Source of the DNA: Candidatus Faecalibacterium faecipullorum
GTDB taxonomy: Bacteria; Bacillota; Clostridia; Oscillospirales; Ruminococcaceae
Length of the DNA: 30,954 bases
Assembly (NCBI GenBank): GCA_019118985.1
Contig: DWXX01000068.1
Location: forward strand, 1 to 30,954
Direction of reading: 5' to 3'
Shown here in pieces: positions 22,495 through 29,533 of this stretch; position 1 is the first letter of the stretch, and the number at the start of each line of letters is the position of its first letter. The position numbers were made by a program, and so were the translations under genes. A model generated the notes under the pieces. The model made no database searches. It had not been told where the DNA came from and worked only from the letters and a program-made list of their open reading frames with translations.

Positions 22495-24354
22495 ATGATC
22501 TACCCTTCCATCCCGCAGAGCTTTTGGGACGGCACCTGCTTTGACGCCTACCGCCGGATGGGCGCCCACCCCGCCGCCGGGGACAAAGGCGAGGCCGGCT
22601 GGCAGTTCATCCTCTTTGCGCCGGGGGCGCGGGCGGTGTCGGTCTGCCTGGGCGGCCCCGACGGGCCCCATCCCTTCGAGCACAGCACCGACCTGCCCAT
22701 GACCAAAGACAACGCCGGCTTCTGGCGCGCGTGGACGGCCGGCCCTGAGGAGGGGGACTGTTACCAGTACCGCATCACCGGGGCGGACGGCGTCACCCAG
22801 CTGCACGCCGACCCCTACGCCTTCTGGAGCCAGCTGCGGCCCGGCACCGCCAGCCGGCTGACCAGCCTGGCCTTCCCCTTTGACGACGGCGAGTGGATGG
22901 CCCGCCGCTCCAAGGGGTACGACCTGCCGGTCAACATCTACGAGCTGCACGCCGGCAGCTGGAAGCACAAGCCCGGCGCGTCGGCCCCCGACGGGTCGGA
23001 CGGGTGGTACGACTACGACGACCTCGCGCGGGAGTTGATCCCCTGGCTGGCCGAGCACCACTTCACCCATCTCGAGCTGCTGCCTTTGGCCGAGCACCCC
23101 TTTGACGGCAGCTGGGGCTACCAGACCACCGGCTACTTCGCCCCGTCCAGCCGGTACGGCAGCCCGGCGCAGTTCGCCCGGCTGGTCAACGCCTGCCACC
23201 GGATGGGCATCGGGGTGATCATGGACTTTGTGCCGGTCCACTTTGCCGCCGACCCCACCGGTCTGGCCCGGCTGGACGGCACCTGCCTGTACGAGTACGA
23301 CAGCGACGTCGGCCGCAGCGAGTGGGGCACCTGCAACTTCAACTACTACCGCGGGGAGGTGCGCAGCTTTCTGAACAGCGCCGCCGCCCTCTGGCTGCAG
23401 GTCTACCACTGCGACGGCATCCGGATGGACGCGGTGTCCCGGGCCATCTACTGGCTGGGGGACCCCGCCCGCGGGGTGAACCAGGGCGCGCTCGACTTTC
23501 TGCGGGGGCTGAACCACGGGCTGAACCAGCGCTGGCCCACCGCCTTCACCGTCGCCGAGGACTCGACCAACTACCTCAAGATCACCGCCCCCACCCGCTA
23601 CGACGGGGTGGGCTTCGACTACAAGTGGGACATGGGGTGGATGCACGACACCCTCGACTATTTCGCCACCCCCTTCGGGCAGCGGCCGGAACAGTACGGC
23701 AAGCTGCTGTTCAGCATGGAGTACTTCTACAACGAGCTCTACCTGCTGGCCTTCAGCCACGACGAGGTGGTCCACGGCAAGGGGACCATCATCCAGAAGC
23801 TGTGGGGCACCTATGAGGAAAAGTGCAGCCAGCTGCGGACCCTCTACCTGTATATGTACGCCCACCCGGGCAAGAAGCTGAATTTCATGGGCAACGAGCT
23901 GGCCCACTTCCGCGAGTGGGACGAGCGCCGCCCCCTCGACTGGGAGCTGCTGCGCTACCCCTTCCACGACAGCTTCCAGCGGTATTTTGCCGCGCTGGGG
24001 CTGCTCTACGCCAGCGAGCCGGCCCTCTATGAAGGGGAGTACGACCCCCGCTGCTTCACCTGGGTGGAGCACAGCAGCCCCGACAAGGGGGTCTACGCCT
24101 GGCTGCGGCAGGGCCGCGGGCAGCGCCTGCTCTGCGTCATCAACACCCAGGACAAGGCCTGGAGCGATTTCCCGCTGCAGCTGTCCTTCCCCGCCGCCGC
24201 CCGGGAGCTGCTGAACACCGAGGACCCCCAGTGGGGCGGCCGCTTCGACGGGGCGCGGCAGCTGCACACCGTCCCCGGCGGCAGCGCCCACCTCCTCCGC
24301 GCCGACCTGCCCGCCATGGGCGGCCGCCTCTTCCGTCTGGAGGCGGAGGGGTGA
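22495..24354 (+). CDS. glgB: 1,4-alpha-glucan branching enzyme
   Basis: Cuts alpha-1,4 glucan chains and rejoins them by alpha-1,6 links during glycogen synthesis. The 619-residue protein has an N-terminal CBM48 domain (about 15-115, with FAPGARAVSVCL and YRITGADG) and a GH13 barrel with region I DFVPVHF (about 244-250), II GIRMDAVS with nucleophile Asp near 312, III VAEDSTNY with Glu near 355 and IV FSHDEVVHG with His 422 and Asp 423. NFMGNELAHFREWDE is another branching-enzyme mark. Region III has Asp where most branching enzymes have a second Glu. The ATG at 22495 follows a perfect AAGGAGG. No glgA, glgC or glgP is in the window, so it stands apart from a standard glycogen operon. Confidence 0.95.
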   Translation: MIYPSIPQSFWDGTCFDAYRRMGAHPAAGDKGEAGWQFILFAPGARAVSVCLGGPDGPHPFEHSTDLPMTKDNAGFWRAWTAGPEEGDCYQYRITGADGVTQLHADPYAFWSQLRPGTASRLTSLAFPFDDGEWMARRSKGYDLPVNIYELHAGSWKHKPGASAPDGSDGWYDYDDLARELIPWLAEHHFTHLELLPLAEHPFDGSWGYQTTGYFAPSSRYGSPAQFARLVNACHRMGIGVIMDFVPVHFAADPTGLARLDGTCLYEYDSDVGRSEWGTCNFNYYRGEVRSFLNSAAALWLQVYHCDGIRMDAVSRAIYWLGDPARGVNQGALDFLRGLNHGLNQRWPTAFTVAEDSTNYLKITAPTRYDGVGFDYKWDMGWMHDTLDYFATPFGQRPEQYGKLLFSMEYFYNELYLLAFSHDEVVHGKGTIIQKLWGTYEEKCSQLRTLYLYMYAHPGKKLNFMGNELAHFREWDERRPLDWELLRYPFHDSFQRYFAALGLLYASEPALYEGEYDPRCFTWVEHSSPDKGVYAWLRQGRGQRLLCVINTQDKAWSDFPLQLSFPAAARELLNTEDPQWGGRFDGARQLHTVPGGSAHLLRADLPAMGGRLFRLEAEG

Positions 24355-24360
24355 ACCGAC

Positions 24361-24389
24361 TGGACAGCCCCACGCCGGTCTGGTATACT
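24361..24389 (+). promoter_or_regulatory. Predicted promoter of the membrane protein gene
   Basis: TGGACA at 24361-24366 and TATACT at 24384-24389 are exactly 17 bases apart with TG before the -10. They begin 7 bases after the glgB stop, so the next gene has its own promoter although no terminator separates it from glgB. Confidence 0.7.
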
Positions 24390-24427
24390 GGTATTACAAG
24401 ACCTGACCGGAAAGGAAGTCGTTCGTC

Positions 24428-26389
24428 ATGCCTGTCACCCAACTGCCCGCACGCCGCCCCGGGGGCGGCGTATCTCCCTCCGCGCAGCAGCCGGAGAGCC
24501 GCGCCGCCCGCAGAGCGCCGGCGCTGGTGCTCTGCGCGCTGGCGGCGGTCTGCGCGGGGTGCGCAGTCTGGGCGCCGGGGGCCTTCTTTGGGGTGTTCAG
24601 CCTGTGGGCGGGGGCGGCGCTCTTCTGCGGGGTGCTGGCCGCCGTCCGCCGGGCGGGGGTGCGGCTGGGGCTGTACCACTGGACCGTCCTGGGCGGGGTC
24701 TACCTGACCCTCGCCATCTGCACCTGCCTGGTGGTGGAAGGCCGGCAGTTCGTCTACATCTGGGACTACGCCAACTACCTGCTCCTGCAGTACCAGGCCG
24801 AGGCCGCCTTTGCGGCGGGGCCGCTGGCCGGCTTTGGGTACCTCTTCTCCACCCTGACCGAGGATTACACCAGCTTCATCTGCCTGTTTGCCGAGTTCCC
24901 CTTCTGCCTGACCGACCACACCGGCGACAGCTACGCCGTCTGCGGGCTGGTCAGCGTGCTGCCGTCGCTGCTGGCTGCCCTGGCCGGGGTGACGGTCAAG
25001 GCCGGGCAGGTGCTGGGGGTGGACAATGAGCAGGGCTTCTACCTCATCGGGCTGAGCGCGGCGGCCTGCTTCCCCTTTCTGCGGATGGCGGCGGTGCTGG
25101 GGCAGCCCGACTGGCTGGGCCTGGTCTTTGCGCTGGTCATCGTGGTACTGACCTTGGACTACCGCTTCGACGCCCCCGACCTGCCCCGCTGCCTCGGGGT
25201 GTTCGCGGCGGCGGCCGCCCTGGCTTTGACCCGGCGGTGGTACCTCTATTTCATCGTGGGGTACTTCCTTATCTACAGCGTCACGGTGCTGGGCGGCACG
25301 GTGCGGCTGGCCCTGCAGGGGGACGGCCGCCGCGCCGCCGACCGTCTGCGGGGGTTCATCACCTTTGCGGCGGGGTCGCTGGCGGCGGTCCTGGTGCTGT
25401 TCCGGCCCATCGTGGCCCGCATCCTGGCCTACGGCTACGCCGAGCACTACGCCGTCTACAACACCGGCGGCCTCGGCCTGGAGGTGTACAACCAGCTGTT
25501 CCGGCTGGGGATCTACCTGCCGCTGATGGCCTGGGGGCTGGCCCGCTTCGTCCGCCGGGGCGGCGGGGGGCGGGGCCTCGCCCTCGGGGCCCTGTGTACC
25601 CTCGCGGTCAGCCTGGCGCTCTTCACCCGGGTGCAGAACATGGGCTCCCACCAGACTTTGCTGCTGCTGCCGGGGTACTTCCTGCTGATGCTCTGCGGGG
25701 CGGCGGCCCTGGCCGACACCCTCGGCCGGCTGCGCCCCCTCAAACTGGGGTACTGGCTGTTCATCCTGGCCTTCAGCCTGCCGGCCCGGATGTCCCCGCT
25801 GACCATCGTCCCGCTGCCCGAGCCGCTCTACCCCCTGCTGGCCGACCTGCCCGCCCTGACCGAGTTCATCCGGCTGGACAACATGACCCGCGACCGCACC
25901 GACCTGGACGGCATCCGGGCGGTGGCGGACTGGGTCGACGCCCACTGCGCCGGCGGCGAGACCGCCTACCTCATCCCCCACTCGATGACCTACTGCCCCG
26001 ACACCTTTAAGAACGTCGGCCTGCCGGCGCAGCCTCTGGCGGACAAGCTGGACTTCGGCTTCGGCATTTTGGGCACGCAGCCCTTCCCCACCGGGCTGTT
26101 CGACGCAAAGTACGTCCTGACGGCCGACCCCTTCCCCTGGTGCTACGAGGTCAGCAACATGGCGGCCAAGCTGAACGACCTGTTCTTCACCATCAGCGGG
26201 CCCTACTTTGAGCCGGCCGCCTCCTTCGACATGGGCAACGGCACCGTCTTTACCGCCTACCGGCGGGTGGTGCCCGCCACACGGGCCGAAGCCGAGGCCT
26301 ACCTCGCCGCCTTCGCCGCCGAGGACGCGCAGTTCCCCGAACTGTACGGCGATGTGATCGACGGGTGGCTTGCCGCACACGGGCTGTGA
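24428..26389 (+). CDS. Large polytopic membrane protein, GT-C glycosyltransferase-like layout
   Basis: Not recognised as a named family. The 653-residue protein has a short basic cytoplasmic N-terminus, about a dozen hydrophobic helices between residues 31 and 455 (for example 31-50, 52-73, 85-103, 225-243, 268-290, 408-430), and a soluble C-terminal domain of about 190 residues. An acidic motif WDYANYLLLQYQ follows the third helix, where GT-C transferases carry their first-loop catalytic Asp. This layout suggests a lipid-linked sugar transferase acting outside the membrane, but a different membrane function is possible. ATG at 24428 with GAAAGGAAG upstream; own promoter, own terminator. No glycan genes surround it to indicate a pathway. 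Confidence 0.8.
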   Translation: MPVTQLPARRPGGGVSPSAQQPESRAARRAPALVLCALAAVCAGCAVWAPGAFFGVFSLWAGAALFCGVLAAVRRAGVRLGLYHWTVLGGVYLTLAICTCLVVEGRQFVYIWDYANYLLLQYQAEAAFAAGPLAGFGYLFSTLTEDYTSFICLFAEFPFCLTDHTGDSYAVCGLVSVLPSLLAALAGVTVKAGQVLGVDNEQGFYLIGLSAAACFPFLRMAAVLGQPDWLGLVFALVIVVLTLDYRFDAPDLPRCLGVFAAAAALALTRRWYLYFIVGYFLIYSVTVLGGTVRLALQGDGRRAADRLRGFITFAAGSLAAVLVLFRPIVARILAYGYAEHYAVYNTGGLGLEVYNQLFRLGIYLPLMAWGLARFVRRGGGGRGLALGALCTLAVSLALFTRVQNMGSHQTLLLLPGYFLLMLCGAAALADTLGRLRPLKLGYWLFILAFSLPARMSPLTIVPLPEPLYPLLADLPALTEFIRLDNMTRDRTDLDGIRAVADWVDAHCAGGETAYLIPHSMTYCPDTFKNVGLPAQPLADKLDFGFGILGTQPFPTGLFDAKYVLTADPFPWCYEVSNMAAKLNDLFFTISGPYFEPAASFDMGNGTVFTAYRRVVPATRAEAEAYLAAFAAEDAQFPELYGDVIDGWLAAHGL

Positions 26390-26410
26390 GCGCCCCGACC
26401 TGTTTTCCCT

Positions 26411-26448
26411 CCCCCGCATGGGCTGCGGCCCCTGCGGGGGCTTTTTTT
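26411..26448 (+). terminator. Intrinsic terminator after the membrane protein gene
   Basis: CCCCCGCA (26411-26418) pairs with TGCGGGGG (26433-26440), followed by seven T (26442-26448). It isolates the membrane protein gene from the larA operon downstream. Confidence 0.92.
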
Positions 26449-26510
26449 GCCGCGTCCCTCTTTTTTGCAATGATTTTACAAAAGTTTCTTCATAATCTGG
26501 AAATAAATCA

Positions 26511-26539
26511 TTGACTTTTGCCGAATCCGGATGTATTAT
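26511..26539 (+). promoter_or_regulatory. Promoter of the larA-like/UxaA-like/gntP operon
   Basis: TTGACT at 26511-26516 and TATTAT at 26534-26539 with 17 bases between them, close to consensus and set in A+T-rich DNA (26461-26520). The leader to the first ATG is about 90 bases long and GC-rich. The 22-base operator-like palindrome overlaps the -10. Confidence 0.85.
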
Positions 26540-26553
26540 GTATACACAATACA
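26532..26553. promoter_or_regulatory. 22-base imperfect palindrome over the -10 and start region, candidate repressor operator
   Basis: The half-sites TGTATTATGTA and TACACAATACA are complementary at 10 of 11 positions, centred between 26542 and 26543. The core TGTATACA is the sort of A+T-rich dyad bound by GntR-family repressors with FCD domains. Its place over the -10 and expected start point argues for repression lifted by the substrate. The regulator could be the GntR protein at 18207-18875 or one encoded outside the window. Confidence 0.7.
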
Positions 26554-26637
26554 GTCAGGACGGCCGGGGCCGCCCCACCGCAGCCCCGGCGCCCGGCAGA
26601 ACACACGGCGCAACACGGCAGAAAGGAAGGAGTTGCC

Positions 26638-27915
26638 ATGAAGACATTTTCGATCCCCTACTACACATCGTCGCTCCCGCTGCATGTGGATGAGAAGAAC
26701 CTCAAGGCCGTCCTCACCTCCCGCACCGACAGCTACGATGCAGGCAAGACCGAGGCCGAACTGGTCCGCGACGCCCTCGCCCACCCCATCGGCACCCCCC
26801 GCCTGCGGGAGCTGGCCAAGGGCAAGCACACGGTGGTGATCGTCACCAGCGACCACACCCGCGCGGTGCCCAGCAAGCTCACCCTGCCCATTTTGCTGGA
26901 GGAGATCCGCGCCGGCAGCCCCGACGCCGACATCACCATCCTGATCGCCACCGGGCTGCACCGCCCCACCACCGAGGAGGAGCAGCGCCGGATGTTCGGC
27001 GACGAGATCGTCGACCACGAGAAGATCGCCGTCAACAAAGCCTTTGAGGACGACGACTTCGAGTATGTCTGCGGCCTGCCCTCCGGCGCCGAGCTGTGGG
27101 TCAACAAGCTGGCGCTGCACTGCGACCTGCTGATCACCGAGGGCTTCATCGAGCCGCACTTCTTCGCCGGGTTCTCGGGCGGGCGCAAGAGCATCCTGCC
27201 CGGCATCTGCAACGCCGCCACCGTCAACGAGAACCACTCCTACAAGGCCATCGCCAGCCCCTACGCCGCCACCGGCGTGCTGGAGCACAACCCCATCCAT
27301 GAGGACATGGTCTACGCCGCCCGCAAGGTGAACGTCCAGTTCATCATGAACGTCGCCCTCAACGCCGAGAAAAAGGTGATCGCAGCCTTTGCCGGCGATC
27401 TTGAGCAGGCCCACGCCGAGGGCGTCGCCTTTGTCCGCAGCCTGGCCCAGTGCCCCAGCGTCGAGGGGGACATCGTCATCACCTCCAACGGCGGCTACCC
27501 GCTGGACCAGAACCTCTACCAGAGCCCCAAGGCGGTGGCGACCGCCGAAGCCTGCTGCCGGGACGGCGGCGTGATCATCATGTGCGCGTCCTGCTGCGAC
27601 GGCATGGGCGGCACCCACTTTGAGAAGCTGATCGTCCGCGGCACGGTGGATGAGATCGACAGCTACCTGTCCACCATCCCGCCCAAAGAGACCATCCCCG
27701 AGATGTGGTGCGCGCAGATCTTCTCCCGCATCCTGAAAAAGCACAAGGTCATCCTGGTCACCACCTACCTCGACCACGAGATGGTGCGCAAGGCCAACAT
27801 GATCCCCGCCTCCTCCCCCGACGAGGCGCTGGAGATGGCCTACCAGATGATGGGCCGCGACGCCGAAGTGGTGGTCATCCCCGACGGCGTGGCGGTGCTG
27901 GCAGTGAAATCCTGA
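26638..27915 (+). CDS. LarA-family nickel-pincer (NPN) racemase/epimerase
   Basis: Member of the lactate racemase LarA family, which inverts the hydroxyl-bearing C2 of 2-hydroxy acids by hydride transfer through a covalently bound nickel-pincer nucleotide. All key residues can be read at the positions known for Lactiplantibacillus plantarum LarA: Asp 72 and Arg 75 in SDHTRAVP, His 108 in ATGLHRP, His 174 in EPHFFAGFSGG, Lys 184 in GGRKS (cofactor lysine), His 200 in NENHS, Tyr 294, Gln 295 and Lys 298 in LYQSPK, and Trp 357. Length 425 is normal. The ATG at 26638 has GAAAGGAAGGAG upstream. The cofactor genes larB, larC and larE are not in the window. With a UxaA-type lyase and GntP next door, a substrate other than lactate is likely. 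Confidence 0.9.
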   Translation: MKTFSIPYYTSSLPLHVDEKNLKAVLTSRTDSYDAGKTEAELVRDALAHPIGTPRLRELAKGKHTVVIVTSDHTRAVPSKLTLPILLEEIRAGSPDADITILIATGLHRPTTEEEQRRMFGDEIVDHEKIAVNKAFEDDDFEYVCGLPSGAELWVNKLALHCDLLITEGFIEPHFFAGFSGGRKSILPGICNAATVNENHSYKAIASPYAATGVLEHNPIHEDMVYAARKVNVQFIMNVALNAEKKVIAAFAGDLEQAHAEGVAFVRSLAQCPSVEGDIVITSNGGYPLDQNLYQSPKAVATAEACCRDGGVIIMCASCCDGMGGTHFEKLIVRGTVDEIDSYLSTIPPKETIPEMWCAQIFSRILKKHKVILVTTYLDHEMVRKANMIPASSPDEALEMAYQMMGRDAEVVVIPDGVAVLAVKS

Positions 27916-27937
27916 CAACCGGGAAGGAGGCAGCGTT

Positions 27938-28255
27938 ATGGCTGAACTGAAACTGGCCCTCAAGGTGGACGACCTGGACAACGTCGCCACCATCTTTGCC
28001 AACGGCATCACCGACGGCACCGCCGTCGAGGTGCGGGACAAAAAGGGCGAAATGGAAGAGATCATCGTCCACGGCGACGTGCCCTACGGCCACAAGATCG
28101 CCCTGCGCGACATCCGCAAGGGCGAGCACATCATGAAGTACGGCGAGTGCATCGGCGCCGCCAGCTGCGACATCCGCAAGGGCGACTACGTCCATGTCCA
28201 CAACCTCGAGGCCCTGCGCGGCCGCGGCGATCTGGAAGGAGGAGACAAGGCATGA
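27938..28255 (+). CDS. UxaA-family lyase small subunit (SAF domain)
   Basis: A 105-residue SAF-domain protein, equal to the N-terminal part of altronate/galactarate dehydratase, encoded here as a separate subunit. Landmarks are DNVATIFANGITDGT, the VPYGHKIALRDIRKGEHIMKYG stretch (GHKIAL and IMKYGECIG) and the end DYVHVHNLEAL. The same split arrangement is known in altronate dehydratase-like enzymes and in (2R)-sulfolactate sulfo-lyase (SuyA), so the subunit alone does not fix the substrate. ATG at 27938 with AAGGAGG upstream, 22 bases after the larA-like stop; its stop overlaps the large-subunit start (ATGA), implying equal translation of the two subunits. Confidence 0.88.
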   Translation: MAELKLALKVDDLDNVATIFANGITDGTAVEVRDKKGEMEEIIVHGDVPYGHKIALRDIRKGEHIMKYGECIGAASCDIRKGDYVHVHNLEALRGRGDLEGGDKA

Positions 28256-29430
28256 GTTACACGTTCCAGGGTTATCGCCGTGCCAACGGCAAGTTCGGCG
28301 CCCGCAACCTGGTGGCCGTCATCCCCAGCGTCATCTGCGCCAACGACGTCGGCCAGGCCATCTGCCGGCAGGTGCAGGGCACCATCGGCTACTTCCACCA
28401 CCAGGGCTGCTGTCAGCTGCCGCTGGACCTCAAGCGGGTGACCGACACCCTCTCCAACCTCGGCCAGAGCCCCAACGTGGGCGCCGCCCTGATCGTCAGC
28501 CTGGGGTGCGAGGGCACCGACCACGAGCGCCTGGTGGAGGAGATCCGCGCCGCCGGCAAGCCGGTCGAGATCATCCGCATCCAGGAGCTGGGCGGCACCG
28601 CCCGCGCCATCGCCGCCGGCATCGACGCGGCCCAGAAGCTGGTGCAGCAGATCTCCGGCCAGCAGCGGGAGCCGGTGGACATCTCCAACCTTGTCATGTC
28701 CATCAAGTGCGGCGCGTCCGACACCACCTCGGGCATGGCTTCCAACTGCGTCATCGGCTATGTCGCCGACAAGCTGGTGGACCTTGGGGCCACCGTCGTC
28801 TTTGGCGAGACCACCGAGTTTTTGGGCGGCGAGCACATCCTGGCCCGGCGCGCCGTCGGCGGCGAGGACGGCCCGGTGGGCCGCAAGATCTACGAGATCG
28901 TCGACCGGATGGAAAAGCGCGCCAAATCGGTGGGCGAGGATATGCGGGGCGGCCAGCCCACCCCCGGCAACATCGCCGGCGGGCTGTCCAGCATTGAGGA
29001 AAAGAGCCTGGGCGCCATCGTCAAGTCGGGCCACCGCCCCATCCAGGGCGTGCTGGAGTACACCGACCGGGTGGACGGCCAGAAGGGGCTGTGGATCAAG
29101 GACGCCCCCGGCCGCGAGCCTGAGATCCTGACCGGCATGGCCGCCACCGGCGCGCAGGTCATGCTCTTCTCCACCGGGCGGGGCGCGCCGCAGGGCTTCC
29201 CCTCCATGCCGGTGATCAAGATCTGCGGCAACCCCAACACCTATGAGCGGATGCAGCACGACATGGACCTGAATGCCGGCCGCATCATCACCGGTGAAAA
29301 TACCATTGAACAGGTGGGCGAAGAGGCCTTTGAGCTGATGCTGCGGGTCCTCTCCGGCCAGATGACCAAGAACGAGGCGCTGGGCTACTATGGCTCGATG
29401 GACATCTTCTGCCTCGGCCCGGTGATCTGA
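28252..29430 (+). CDS. UxaA-family lyase large subunit (altronate dehydratase or sulfolactate sulfo-lyase type)
   Basis: The catalytic metal-binding part of a UxaA-type lyase, 392 residues. Cys residues expected for metal binding are at 53/54 (HHQGCCQLP), 86 (SLGCEGTDHE) and 153 (IKCGASDTTSG). Further family blocks are LGATVVFGETTEFLGGEHI, GNIAGGLSSIEEKSLGAI, DAPGREPEI, FSTGRGAPQG and MDLNAG. The enzyme would eliminate water, or another leaving group, from a 2-hydroxy acid. The SDTTSG and GETTE words differ from the SDAFSG/SDGYSG-like and SETPE-like words I recall for UxaA and GarD and are nearer to SuyB as I recall it. Start at 28252 overlaps the small-subunit stop, with GGAGGAG upstream. 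Substrate open. Confidence 0.88.
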   Translation: MSYTFQGYRRANGKFGARNLVAVIPSVICANDVGQAICRQVQGTIGYFHHQGCCQLPLDLKRVTDTLSNLGQSPNVGAALIVSLGCEGTDHERLVEEIRAAGKPVEIIRIQELGGTARAIAAGIDAAQKLVQQISGQQREPVDISNLVMSIKCGASDTTSGMASNCVIGYVADKLVDLGATVVFGETTEFLGGEHILARRAVGGEDGPVGRKIYEIVDRMEKRAKSVGEDMRGGQPTPGNIAGGLSSIEEKSLGAIVKSGHRPIQGVLEYTDRVDGQKGLWIKDAPGREPEILTGMAATGAQVMLFSTGRGAPQGFPSMPVIKICGNPNTYERMQHDMDLNAGRIITGENTIEQVGEEAFELMLRVLSGQMTKNEALGYYGSMDIFCLGPVI

Positions 29431-29533
29431 CCGCGCCCTTGTGAACCATGTCCAAGGGAGGTGAGATCCCATTCTGCCCGGTATATGACTGCAAACCATA
29501 CGTATCGTGTACGTAAAGGGGGTAAATCAAGGT
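29431..29533 (+). other. Spacer before the gntP-like gene with an unused ribosome-binding-like site and a TACGTA repeat
   Basis: This 103-base spacer has AAGGGAGGTGA at 29454-29464 with no ATG or TTG within range, then TACGTA, five bases, TACGTA (near 29499-29515). The permease's own AAAGGGGG follows at about 29515-29522. No terminator or promoter is evident, so the permease is probably cotranscribed with the genes before it. Confidence 0.45.

Noticed and set aside
22447..24291. A 614-codon minus-strand open frame opposite glgB
   Set aside because: Shadow of the branching enzyme; Val/Gly/Gln-rich, no domain, no promoter or ribosome binding site.
24140..26470. A 776-codon open frame on the minus strand opposite glgB's end and the membrane protein gene
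   Set aside because: It is a low-complexity Gly/Gln/Val/Pro-rich reading of the antisense strand, as expected in very GC-rich DNA, with no recognisable domain; the plus-strand genes have clear motifs and ribosome binding sites.
26518..26637. An upstream extension of the larA-like gene to 26518
   Set aside because: The extension overlaps the promoter's -10 and operator, its residues are not conserved in LarA, and the ATG at 26638 has a strong ribosome binding site and gives LarA numbering that matches the family.
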